From CALAMC01 sp964459465 (GTDB lineage: Bacteria; Zixibacteria; MSB-5A5; GN15; PGXB01), in assembly GCA_964459465.1 (NCBI GenBank), contig CAYWLR010000012.1:38718-102717 (forward strand): DNA of 64,000 nucleotides. Direction: 5' to 3'. How positions within the stretch are numbered: position 1 is the first letter of the stretch; each line of letters opens with the position of its first letter. A program made the translations under genes and the position numbers. The notes below the pieces were generated by a model, which saw only the letters and a list, made by a program, of their open reading frames with translations, made no database searches and was not told the origin of the DNA. Below, piece after piece: positions 8,071-16,451 of this stretch.

Positions 8071-9561
8071 TTGAAAAGATATAGTTTCTTTATTGACCGC
8101 CGGACATTCTTTTTGATTGTGTCCGTCTGTTTGGCGGTATGTGTTGCCTGCGGGCAGGTGCAGGCGGCGGGTGATAATAATTCTGAAGGCGATTATGAAT
8201 TGTACGCCGGGAGTTCGTCGGACGGGTCGCACTATTCTAGCGTTCTTTCTTCCTCTCGTGTCGCTTCGCAACCGTCTTTCCATAACTTGCCGACCAGAGT
8301 CGTTTTGACCGAAGGGGAGTATTATTATCGCGAGTTCTCCGTTCAATATATCTTTTCCGATTCCCTAAAAATAGCTCTTGTGGACGGTTATAACGCAGAT
8401 GACGCCGTGATCGATATGGGCGGCGGGCGGGCCTTTTTCTATTTGACGGCCGATCATACCATGGTTGACAGCACCTTTCTTTTTATTTTTTCGGCGCGCC
8501 ATGGACGCATCAATGCGCTGGATACCGTGATCGTTTCGGTGGCGAACCGCCCCCTGGAAATCGTCTCGATTATCCCTGATGTTTCATCCGAGATTCTCGT
8601 AAGTGAAAGACCGATTAGGCTTGAATTCAACGAGCCGATTGACCCACGCTCCATAGAAAATGGCGTTATAATAAGTGATATCAGGGGAGAAAAATTCGAT
8701 TTTTATTATACTCCCGGAGAAAACGCCCTGATCATAGACAACCCAAATCGTCGGTTGCCTTCAAGGGATACCATAACGGTTAATATAACTTCGAATCTGC
8801 TTGATCTGGCCGGGTATCCCATTTTGCGGCCGCATCGACTGATTTTCACGACCGGGCCGGTGGTTTATCCCGGTGACGCCAACGATGACGGGATCGTGGA
8901 TAAAAATGATCTTATCCCGCTGGCACGATACTGGGGGTATTCCGGGCCGACTCGGACGGTTTCGCAGGAACTGGAGTGGAGCGCGCAACCGGCTCATAGC
9001 TGGGATGAATTTATGGCCGGTTTTGCCGACGTCAACGGCGATGGTATCGTAGACGGCGGCGACGTCTGTGGTATCATTGCCAACTGGGGGAAAAAAACAG
9101 GGCGCCATACTCTCGGCAAATACGGGCCATCGGTTGCGCCCGAAAAGTTGCTGGCCCGTTCGGATCAAACCGTTTTGAAGGACCTTTACACGGCGGTTAT
9201 CAATTGCCCTGATGGCGACGGTCGCAGGTCTGCCATGACTATACTGGAGTCGTTGTTATTTGATGATCATGATAATCTGCCCGGGGAGTATTCTCTTTTT
9301 CAGAATTATCCCAACCCTTTTAACCTGGAAACCATAATCGAGTACTATTTGCCGGAACCGGCGCAGTTGACCATCGGGGTTTATAATATTATCGGGCAGA
9401 AGGTGTATGATTTATATAACGGGTTTGCCCCCGAGGGTTTCGGAAGCGTCACCTGGTACGGGGTTGATAATTTCGGTAAACCGGTGGCCAGCGGAATATA
9501 TTTTTATCGACTGGAGACGGAGAGCCTGGCGCTCACCAAACGCATGATATTGATTCGTTAA
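8071..9561 (+). CDS. Secreted protein with Ig-like, dockerin and type IX-type sorting domains
   Basis: A 496-residue protein read from a TTG start with AAGGGA upstream. The order is: signal peptide (to about residue 33); uncharacterised beta region; an Ig-like domain of the SbsA/big_5 kind (about 160-260); two dockerin calcium loops (GDANDDGIVDKND at 268-280 and ADVNGDGIVDGGD at 319-331); and a C-terminal domain (about 405-496) with the FQNYPNPFN motif and a closing SGIYFYRL segment. This C-terminal type directs proteins to the cell surface through the type IX system in FCB bacteria. Dockerins bind cohesin domains, and the convergent neighbour carries a cohesin-like domain. The substrate or surface role is unknown. 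Confidence 0.75.
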   Translation: MKRYSFFIDRRTFFLIVSVCLAVCVACGQVQAAGDNNSEGDYELYAGSSSDGSHYSSVLSSSRVASQPSFHNLPTRVVLTEGEYYYREFSVQYIFSDSLKIALVDGYNADDAVIDMGGGRAFFYLTADHTMVDSTFLFIFSARHGRINALDTVIVSVANRPLEIVSIIPDVSSEILVSERPIRLEFNEPIDPRSIENGVIISDIRGEKFDFYYTPGENALIIDNPNRRLPSRDTITVNITSNLLDLAGYPILRPHRLIFTTGPVVYPGDANDDGIVDKNDLIPLARYWGYSGPTRTVSQELEWSAQPAHSWDEFMAGFADVNGDGIVDGGDVCGIIANWGKKTGRHTLGKYGPSVAPEKLLARSDQTVLKDLYTAVINCPDGDGRRSAMTILESLLFDDHDNLPGEYSLFQNYPNPFNLETIIEYYLPEPAQLTIGVYNIIGQKVYDLYNGFAPEGFGSVTWYGVDNFGKPVASGIYFYRLETESLALTKRMILIR

Positions 9562-9582
9562 CGGAATAAAAATAGAGTCCAT

Positions 9583-9616
9583 AAAAAACCGCCCGGTTTC
9601 AATCGGGCGGTTTTTT
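9583..9616. terminator. Bidirectional terminator between convergent genes
   Basis: A6, stem CCGCCCG (9589-9595), eight-base loop, CGGGCGG (9604-9610), T6. It can end transcription from both sides, serving the dockerin gene on the plus strand and the lipoprotein operon on the minus strand. Confidence 0.9.
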
Positions 9617-9628
9617 ATAAAGAGGTTA

Positions 9629-11068
9629 TTATTTACATCCCCATGCTACCCAAACACCGCGGCTTTCGAGCAATTCCACCTGCGGGCCGCCTTCAATGGC
9701 CGTGCATGATATGAACAATGTGTCACCGGCGCCGATTCCGTGGTTGTCGATCAGCGGTTGAAGAGTCGTAATGCCGGTCCAGCTTAAATCAACGTAGGAA
9801 AGATTGGTCAAGCCGGACAAGGCCGAAATATTAACGATGCCGTCATTCATGGATAAGTCAAGATGCCGGAGCGTTTTCAACCCGGCCAGAACCGAAATGT
9901 CCGAAATATCATTCCAACCCAGATTCAAATATTCCAGCTTCGGACAGCCGGCGATGCCACTGATATCGCTCAAGCAGGTTTCGCCGCAGTAACTGGCCGA
10001 AAATAATTTCAGGTTGGGCAGTTGATTCAGGCCGGTTAAATCCTGAATTTCGTGTTCATTCCAGGTCAAGTTCATGATTCCAAAGACATCGGACAGGTGA
10101 ATATTACCTCTTTCCGCGCCGCTGTATTCCATGATTGCCGTTTCCAGATCGTAGTCAGGGAATTGCAATAGCGGATCGTGGGTAATGAAATCGACGGCGA
10201 TTCTGGCCTGGGCGCCGTCCCAGTATACGTCCTCAATGTCCTGGCCATCGGTTCCATCTATTCCGCCTTCACCTTCACCAAGATAATAGATATCGGTGAT
10301 AATATTCATGGTCGGTCCCGTGTATGCCCCGGTGAAATAGATGACGGCCAGTTGGGCGTAGCCATCGGCGTTGGTCAGTGAGCGGTTGGAATTGCCGGAT
10401 GCGGCATATATATAATGATAACCTTCGCCGCCTCCTTCATCAAAGGATAAATCCGGAACTCTGTTTTCCAATCCTGCCCCGGGATTGACACTGTCTATGG
10501 CCAGGTAATTAGATGAAAAACCAAGATATATGCTGGCGCTGCCGATGTCAGGCAGATGGTATGCTTCAACCGCAACGGGGAATGATTCCAGTGGCAGTCT
10601 GGTTTGCATGCGCGGAGAAAGTCGAATCATCGGCACCATTGGTTCGAGGACCACAGAAATGGCAATGGGGAGTCCCGGATAGACGTCGGCGCGCTGTTGT
10701 CCCCGGTATATCAGCCTTTGTCCGGGACCTCCGGTGGCGGGTGTATCATAAGCTTCAATAGTAAATAAGCGATTGCGACCCACCGGGATTTTCAGGGTGC
10801 TGTCCAAAACATCATTGCCGACGCTATAGTACATAAGGTACCCGTCAACAAGCACGAGATTAGCCGTGATGGGGTCAAAATCCGGGCCGGTAACGGTCAG
10901 GATAAACAGGTCTATTTCCTCGAATCCGGAACTCTGGCCGACATAGGCACGAAAAACGGCTTTTGCAGTCGGGCCATTTTCGTTGACAATCTTCTCCGAA
11001 CAGGCGAACAGCAGAAATCCCGCCGCGACGACCGTTAAAAGAAGACGATATGTTTTGAATGATTTCAT
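9629..11068 (-). CDS. Lipoprotein with cohesin-like and leucine-rich repeat domains
   Basis: A 479-residue lipoprotein (lipobox LFAC, lipidated Cys23). After an uncharacterised N-terminal beta region come two recognisable parts. Residues about 146-293 resemble a cohesin: SASIYLGFSSNYLAIDSV-NPG, followed later by a strand pair ending in ARIAV. Residues about 325-479 are leucine-rich repeats of the internalin/LRR_4 kind (LEYLNLGWNDISDISVLAGL and two more units). It is the last gene of a minus-strand cluster with an outer-membrane barrel and two CsgG-like proteins, so a surface binding role is likely. The cohesin call is moderate: fold-type pattern without a decisive motif. Confidence 0.65.
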   Translation of the reverse strand: MKSFKTYRLLLTVVAAGFLLFACSEKIVNENGPTAKAVFRAYVGQSSGFEEIDLFILTVTGPDFDPITANLVLVDGYLMYYSVGNDVLDSTLKIPVGRNRLFTIEAYDTPATGGPGQRLIYRGQQRADVYPGLPIAISVVLEPMVPMIRLSPRMQTRLPLESFPVAVEAYHLPDIGSASIYLGFSSNYLAIDSVNPGAGLENRVPDLSFDEGGGEGYHYIYAASGNSNRSLTNADGYAQLAVIYFTGAYTGPTMNIITDIYYLGEGEGGIDGTDGQDIEDVYWDGAQARIAVDFITHDPLLQFPDYDLETAIMEYSGAERGNIHLSDVFGIMNLTWNEHEIQDLTGLNQLPNLKLFSASYCGETCLSDISGIAGCPKLEYLNLGWNDISDISVLAGLKTLRHLDLSMNDGIVNISALSGLTNLSYVDLSWTGITTLQPLIDNHGIGAGDTLFISCTAIEGGPQVELLESRGVWVAWGCK

Positions 11069-11080
11069 ATTATCTCCTTT

Positions 11081-12196
11081 CTATAATTTGGCCGAAATTC
11101 CGGCGGTTATCTGTAAGCCCGACAAATCCAGATTGCTGTCGTCGGCGTTGCCCGTGTAAAATTTCACGCCCAGACCGATGTCGGTTTTTTCGTTCAATTG
11201 ACGGCCGAAACGGGCGCCGAATCCGAATATTTTGGAATCGCCGAAACCGTTTTCGTTGGAGGCGATCATTTTATAATCTATTCCGGGGGAAATTGACCAG
11301 TCCTTAACGGGATACCATGTAACCATGGTTGCTATTGAGAATTCATTGCCGTAAAATTTCAGGCGTTCGATAACGCTTCCGGTTGTGTCGTAGGTAGCAT
11401 TACGTCCGCGCCAGACATAGCGTACGGAAACCGCGCCGTCATAGGATTCATTGTCGAGAAAACCGCTGACAGCCATATTGACTTCATCGCCCTGCTCGAA
11501 CACTTTGTCGCCGTCGACATTGTCGGTGCCGTAGGTCGAATATATCAGGTTCGTACTCAAGGCAAAATTGTTCATGTTGTATTCGGTCCCGCCATTGATC
11601 GAAAACATGTCGCCGGGATTGTAATCCTCGAAACCGTCATAGGGTTCGTATGACCCGTTAACCTGATACATAATCCCGCCGCCACATTTCAGTTCGCCCA
11701 GCATGCCGACACCGCCGAGCATGAGACTGATTCCCAATCCTTCGCCCAGACGGCGCACCGGGAAGGAGAGGAAGTTTTGCGACAGGTACTCCACGATTAT
11801 CCATTCTTCGGCGAGGTCAAGTTTCTTTTTGCCGATGGGCAAATTAAGCCCGACACTGGCCAGCAGTCGGTCATTGGAGAAAGAACGATTCAGCATGACA
11901 CGTATATCGGTCAGGCCCGACATCGAGAAATCATTGCCTCTCTGGGTAAGGCTGTTGGACGACATGGCGGCATAAAAGAGCGCCTCGAGATTATCCTGCA
12001 GGGGGACGAATCCCGTGACGGGCACGGTCGTCTGCGAAATCGAGGCTTCTTCTTCGCCGGTATCGATGGTCCAGTCGGTATAATAGAATTGTACACCGCC
12101 TGCGGCGGGGGAGCCATAGATGATCTGGGCCATGGCCCCGGAACCGGCGGCGAGAAGTGCCGCCGTCATTATCATAAGAATTTTGTTACCGGTCAT
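11081..12196 (-). CDS. Outer-membrane beta-barrel protein
   Basis: A 371-residue protein with a signal peptide (about 1-23, cleavage after AMA). The rest is alternating amphipathic strands rich in Gly, Tyr and Asn, and it ends in SGLQITAGISAKL, a typical barrel C-terminus. Its ATG overlaps the stop of the preceding CsgG-like TPR gene (ATGA), so the two are translated together. Strong strands such as LLASVGLNLPIG and FGFGARFGRQL suggest some 12-16 strands. It resembles the porin-like proteins that FCB genomes place next to CsgG-like proteins, but the substrate cannot be told. Confidence 0.7.
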   Translation of the reverse strand: MTGNKILMIMTAALLAAGSGAMAQIIYGSPAAGGVQFYYTDWTIDTGEEEASISQTTVPVTGFVPLQDNLEALFYAAMSSNSLTQRGNDFSMSGLTDIRVMLNRSFSNDRLLASVGLNLPIGKKKLDLAEEWIIVEYLSQNFLSFPVRRLGEGLGISLMLGGVGMLGELKCGGGIMYQVNGSYEPYDGFEDYNPGDMFSINGGTEYNMNNFALSTNLIYSTYGTDNVDGDKVFEQGDEVNMAVSGFLDNESYDGAVSVRYVWRGRNATYDTTGSVIERLKFYGNEFSIATMVTWYPVKDWSISPGIDYKMIASNENGFGDSKIFGFGARFGRQLNEKTDIGLGVKFYTGNADDSNLDLSGLQITAGISAKL

Positions 12197-13482
12197 CGAA
12201 AGTCCCCCCTTATGATAATGAGTCCATCGGCACCAACAACGGGCGGATTCAAAGGCGGCGGCGTGACGCCTCCGCCGGGAATCGTTCCCGTGCTGTTTAA
12301 GACCGAATTGATTCGGCCGTCGAGCCCGACTCCGGGGCTCTCGGAAAGCGTCCGCTGGTAGATGGTCTGTTCAAAGGCCACATCGGAGTAACCACCGGTT
12401 CCCCCCAGTGCGGCCATTTGTGACATGGCCGCGGCCTGTTGTCCGGCCTGTCCGAAGCCGGCGTCATGACCGGCCGCCTGGCGGAATTCCGTTTCGGCGG
12501 CTTTGTACATCCCGCGATTTTTATAATCCAGACCCCGGCAGTATGACATGAAAGCCAGGTACGATTCGGTCGGGACTTTCATGATCGAATCACGTTCTTC
12601 AGCCGTGAGGGTGATGCCCAACTCATCGATGATTTTAAACACGAAATCCTTTTCCATGCGGAAAAAGCGTTGCAGTTCACCCTCGGTTGTTCCGGTGAGT
12701 TTAGCCGATTCATCGACCGTATGCACAATGGCGCCGTCCAGTCGAAGGTTATCTTCAGAGCCGAGAACCGAGCCGGTGATGATGCGGCTACTGCCGACAA
12801 TTTTCCCCAGCCGCGGGGCGGTAGATTTATCAACGTAGTCGCCTTTGGCCAATTCCAGTTCTTCCAGAACCGCCTTTATTTTAAGCCGCTCCATGACCCG
12901 TAACGATTTGACTTTGGCCAAATCGATCGAAGTCAATTCGGCCAGGCCGATGCCGATGGGAGCCAGTTCCGGAGACAGGGTCGAAGCATCGAAATCGACC
13001 ACCCCGACGGTATTGGCCGGGATTTCGGAGGCGTTGATTTCGTTTTCACGGGCCGCCACTTCGGCGGCTTCTTTGCGGAATTTCTTTTCGAGCAACCGGT
13101 CAAGGTGAATGCGAAGCATGTCCCGGGTCTCTTTGTTGGGGTCCATACCGATGGCGGCAGAATATGAATTGACGGCCTGGTCATAGTCTTCGCGCTTTTC
13201 GTTAACCAGTCCGAGATAGACATGGGTGCGTGCGTCCGGTTTCATATTATTGGCCTGTTTGAGGGCATCCTCGGCTTTATCCAGTTCGCCTTTGCGGAAC
13301 AGGGCGATGCCCAGTTCCCGCCAGGCCTCGGCGTTTTGCGGATTGGCCCGAATTTCATCATAAAATATTTCGATGGCCCGGTCGTATTCGCCGCGTTCCG
13401 AAAGCGAGCGCCCCTGCATGAACAGGCTCTGCGAACACCCGATCAGCAAAACGACCGACAGCAGCAGAAATTTTCGGATCAT
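12193..13482 (-). CDS. Lipoprotein with TPR repeats and CsgG-like domain
   Basis: A 429-residue lipoprotein (lipobox LIGC, Cys16). TPR units cover about 24-112 (GEYDRAIEIFYDEIRANPQN and two more). A CsgG/FlgO-type domain covers about 157-290, with the family pattern: VGVVDFDAS, a VMERLKIKAVLEELEL helix and GSSRIITGSVLG. CsgG proteins form outer-membrane secretion rings for curli; the wider family has many members of unknown role. The C-terminal tail is Gly/Pro-rich. The gene overlaps the outer-membrane barrel gene by four bases and follows a second CsgG-like gene, which suggests a shared envelope assembly. Confidence 0.7.
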   Translation of the reverse strand: MIRKFLLLSVVLLIGCSQSLFMQGRSLSERGEYDRAIEIFYDEIRANPQNAEAWRELGIALFRKGELDKAEDALKQANNMKPDARTHVYLGLVNEKREDYDQAVNSYSAAIGMDPNKETRDMLRIHLDRLLEKKFRKEAAEVAARENEINASEIPANTVGVVDFDASTLSPELAPIGIGLAELTSIDLAKVKSLRVMERLKIKAVLEELELAKGDYVDKSTAPRLGKIVGSSRIITGSVLGSEDNLRLDGAIVHTVDESAKLTGTTEGELQRFFRMEKDFVFKIIDELGITLTAEERDSIMKVPTESYLAFMSYCRGLDYKNRGMYKAAETEFRQAAGHDAGFGQAGQQAAAMSQMAALGGTGGYSDVAFEQTIYQRTLSESPGVGLDGRINSVLNSTGTIPGGGVTPPPLNPPVVGADGLIIIRGDFR

Positions 13483-13518
13483 ATTATCCTCATGATATGG
13501 TTTTTCTTCCCGTTCCTA

Positions 13519-14562
13519 TTAACCTGCCAGAGGTTTGTATATTTCCATTTTTCGTTTGGCTTCGGCGAAGCTGTTGTCCAGGTCGAAGGCCTTTCTAAAC
13601 GACTCATAGGCGTTTTTGTAATCATACTTGTCGGCAAAATCGAGTCCGCGGGAATACAGTGTCGTGGCGTCGACCGATTCGGTTCCGCCTGCTTTTAGAA
13701 GGTCTTTGGTCGATTCATCGAATTTGACATCGAGCTTTTTGGCCAATTCCTCGACCAATTCTTTTTCCATTTTGAAATAATCCGGTTTGCCTTCGCGGTC
13801 AACCGAAGTAATTATTTCGGACGTTTCGACATCGACCGCCCGGACAACCATGCGCATACTGCGGGCGTCAAGCTGGGTGATACTGCCGAAAACCATGATG
13901 GTGGCGCCCAGCATTTTCCCGGCCTTAACGGCTGTTGCCTGATCGACCTTATCCGATTTCTGCAATTCCAGTTCGCTTAATATGGCGTTGATTTTGTCGC
14001 GTTCAACCACTTTAATGGCCGAGAACTTGGCAAAATCGCTGGCGAAAAAATCGGCCAGCCCTTTGCTGATATAACCGAGTTGTTCCTGATATTCGCCGAC
14101 CGAAAAATTGTCGAATTCCATGATAGCGATGGTTCTGATTTTCTCGCCTTCGGGACAGGTCAGCATGGCGTTGGCCTGGAGAATCCGGAACCAGCGGTCG
14201 CGAAGCTCCTGCGGCCAGAACTCATGGGGCAGGTGGATGATGCAAGGATCGATTCTGACGATGTGTTCGAGATAAGAGATAGATTTGTTGATAAAATCCT
14301 GTCCCAGGGCATAGTTGCACATACTCAAAATCGAGAATATGGCGGCGCTGTCTTTGGCCAACAGGTCCTGACGCTGTAACAGCTGATTGGCAAGGTCGAT
14401 GCCCTTTTCGAAATCGGCCTGTGTGTAATGGTCAAAGGCCGTAGCCAGTTGTTCGGCCACCGGCTTCATCTGATTCTGGGCAAAACCCAGCGGAGTGGCC
14501 ATCGCCAAGACTATCATGGCTGCGGCCACGACACGGACAAATGTGATTTTGTGAATTGTCAT
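13519..14562 (-). CDS. Secreted CsgG-like protein with C-terminal TPR
   Basis: A 347-residue protein with a Sec signal peptide (about 1-29, cleavage at GFA-QN) and no lipobox. A CsgG-like domain spans about 141-275 (IRTIAIMEFDNF, VVERDKINAILSELELQKS, GATIMVFGSITQL). It closely parallels the next gene, so the pair probably arose by duplication. One TPR-like hairpin sits at the C-terminus (YDYKNAYESFRKAFDLDNS). GGGAG precedes the ATG. It would act in the periplasm or at the inner face of the outer membrane beside its lipidated partner. Confidence 0.65.
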   Translation of the reverse strand: MTIHKITFVRVVAAAMIVLAMATPLGFAQNQMKPVAEQLATAFDHYTQADFEKGIDLANQLLQRQDLLAKDSAAIFSILSMCNYALGQDFINKSISYLEHIVRIDPCIIHLPHEFWPQELRDRWFRILQANAMLTCPEGEKIRTIAIMEFDNFSVGEYQEQLGYISKGLADFFASDFAKFSAIKVVERDKINAILSELELQKSDKVDQATAVKAGKMLGATIMVFGSITQLDARSMRMVVRAVDVETSEIITSVDREGKPDYFKMEKELVEELAKKLDVKFDESTKDLLKAGGTESVDATTLYSRGLDFADKYDYKNAYESFRKAFDLDNSFAEAKRKMEIYKPLAG

Positions 14563-14638
14563 GGTATCACTCCCGGTTTATTTATGAAGTTAGTTGACAC
14601 ATATATTCTTATACGAATTCAGTCAATCATAAATCGAC

Positions 14639-16393
14639 CTATTCGGAAAAATCAAAGGTAATTTTGACTTCTGTTCCGGCTTTAACATCGACCCGATCCG
14701 TCTTTGTAACCGTTTGTCCCTCTTTGTCTAACAGGACTTTTATTTCATGTTGTCCGACAGAAGTCCAGAATCGGCCCGGGGCGGTTCGGTTTTGCAAAAC
14801 GTCGTCTATGTAAACCTGGACATTGGTGTAGGCCGGGGTGGCAATTCGAAACCAGGCCGAATCGGGTAGTTTGGGCCTAACAGGTTCGTCGATGGGAAGC
14901 GAGACAACCACCGGTTTTGGGCTGAAGGCGAAATTGATTGTGGCTGTATCCTGCGGGTTGATAATGATACGTTCATTCAAATTTCCCTGACTGCTGGCCG
15001 GGCTGGCGGCTCTGATCGTATAAGGCCCGGAATCGAGTGTCAAAAAAGCGCGGGTCGTCTGTCGGGCGATTAAAGAATCGTTAAGATACAAATCGGCCGC
15101 CATCGTGCTTGATATATCAAGATAGCCAGTTGTAATGACTGGGGCGGTGCGGATTGTAAACGAATTCACTTGCGAATATCCACTGGATATGCCCTCGGCG
15201 CTGATCGCCTCCACCCGCCAGTAGTATTGGCCATCGGGCAGATTGGAAGTATCAACATATGACGTCTGCCGCAGGCGGGGCATGAATGTTTTGTCCGTAA
15301 AATTAGGATTGCGGGAATATTCGAGATTATAAAAGCCTTTCTCGCCGGCCGAGGCTTCCCATTTGAATGAGGGCGAAGCACCGGCTAACTGGATATTGTG
15401 GGCAGGTTCCATAAGTTTGGGCGGGAGGAGTGTTGCGGGTTGTTCTTTGCCGACGAACATGAAATAACCTATAATGCCGGCGGCGATAATAATGATAAAC
15501 CCAATAATGGCGGCCAGTGGTTTTTTTTTCTTTGGACCGGAAGTGTCACGCCCCGCAGGAGCCGCAATATGTGTTTTGTCGGATTCCACGCAACCCAACC
15601 CTTCAATGGTCCGTTGCATGGCTTTGGCGGTGGCAAACCTTTTGGTCGGCTCCTTGTCGATGGCCTTCAATATCAACTGGTCCACGTTCCTGGGCAAATC
15701 CGATGATATAGAGCTTGGTTTGGGCGGATCGCTGAATAATTTGGCATCGCGAATGGCGAACTCATTGTCGCCCTTGAATGGCAGTTCGCCGGTTAAGGAA
15801 TAAAAGAGGGTGGTGCCGACGGCATAAATATCGGCTTTGGCGTAGTCGGTGTCTTCGGACGGATTGAATTGCTCCGGGGCCATGTAGGCCGGGGTTCCAC
15901 AGGCGGTTCCGGCACGGGTCAAATTGGGGTCGGTTTTGGCTTTGGCAATGCCGAAGTCGATGATTTTGACATTGCCGTTATGGTCGATCATTATATTGCT
16001 GGGCTTTATGTCTCGGTGATAAATACCTTTTTCATGGGCGAAGGACAAGATATCGAGGACTTTGCAGGCGATATTCATGGCGTCGGCCAGTGGCAGTTTG
16101 CCATCCCTTTTTATTTTTTCATCGAGCGTGAAGCCGTCGATGTATTCCATAGCGATAACAATGTTCTCGCCGTGGTTGAAAAAATGCTTTATGCGGCAGA
16201 TGTTGGGGTGGCCGTCCAGAAGAGCTAGTTTATCGGCCTCCTGGCGGAAACGGTCCACCAGACTGGGGTCGTCGAGAATTTTCAAGACGACTTTGAGATT
16301 GGGGACATCCTCGTGCACACCCAGAAAAACGCGGGCCATGCCGCCGGCGCCGATCTTTTTTAAAATCTTATAGTTTCCGATTTTTTCTTCCAT
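14639..16393 (-). CDS. Membrane-anchored Ser/Thr protein kinase with extracytoplasmic PEGA domains
   Basis: A 584-residue PknB-type kinase. Active-site features are intact: glycine loop IGAGGMA (14-20), Lys38, HRDIKPSN (126-133), DFG (146-148), APE (172-174). A span at 292-314 follows a KKKK stop-transfer motif. Outside the membrane come a fibronectin-III-like domain (about 322-414) and two PEGA-like domains (about 422-490 and 512-580). The ATG at 16393 was chosen because a promoter lies directly upstream; an open frame runs 18 codons further to 16447 but would cross that promoter. It heads a unit with CsgG-like and outer-membrane proteins, so it may sense their state. Confidence 0.85.
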   Translation of the reverse strand: MEEKIGNYKILKKIGAGGMARVFLGVHEDVPNLKVVLKILDDPSLVDRFRQEADKLALLDGHPNICRIKHFFNHGENIVIAMEYIDGFTLDEKIKRDGKLPLADAMNIACKVLDILSFAHEKGIYHRDIKPSNIMIDHNGNVKIIDFGIAKAKTDPNLTRAGTACGTPAYMAPEQFNPSEDTDYAKADIYAVGTTLFYSLTGELPFKGDNEFAIRDAKLFSDPPKPSSISSDLPRNVDQLILKAIDKEPTKRFATAKAMQRTIEGLGCVESDKTHIAAPAGRDTSGPKKKKPLAAIIGFIIIIAAGIIGYFMFVGKEQPATLLPPKLMEPAHNIQLAGASPSFKWEASAGEKGFYNLEYSRNPNFTDKTFMPRLRQTSYVDTSNLPDGQYYWRVEAISAEGISSGYSQVNSFTIRTAPVITTGYLDISSTMAADLYLNDSLIARQTTRAFLTLDSGPYTIRAASPASSQGNLNERIIINPQDTATINFAFSPKPVVVSLPIDEPVRPKLPDSAWFRIATPAYTNVQVYIDDVLQNRTAPGRFWTSVGQHEIKVLLDKEGQTVTKTDRVDVKAGTEVKITFDFSE

Positions 16394-16402
16394 AACCTCA
16401 AA

Positions 16403-16431
16403 AATATACTTTTCCTCTATAAGTGAAGCAA
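16403..16431 (-). promoter_or_regulatory. Candidate sigma-70 promoter of the kinase/CsgG cluster
   Basis: On the minus strand TTGCTT (16426-16431), 17 bases, TATATT (16403-16408). The -10 box ends nine bases before the ATG at 16393, so the transcript would begin within a few bases of the start codon. Confidence 0.45.
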
Positions 16432-16451
16432 TATTAAAAGATTGCACAAAA

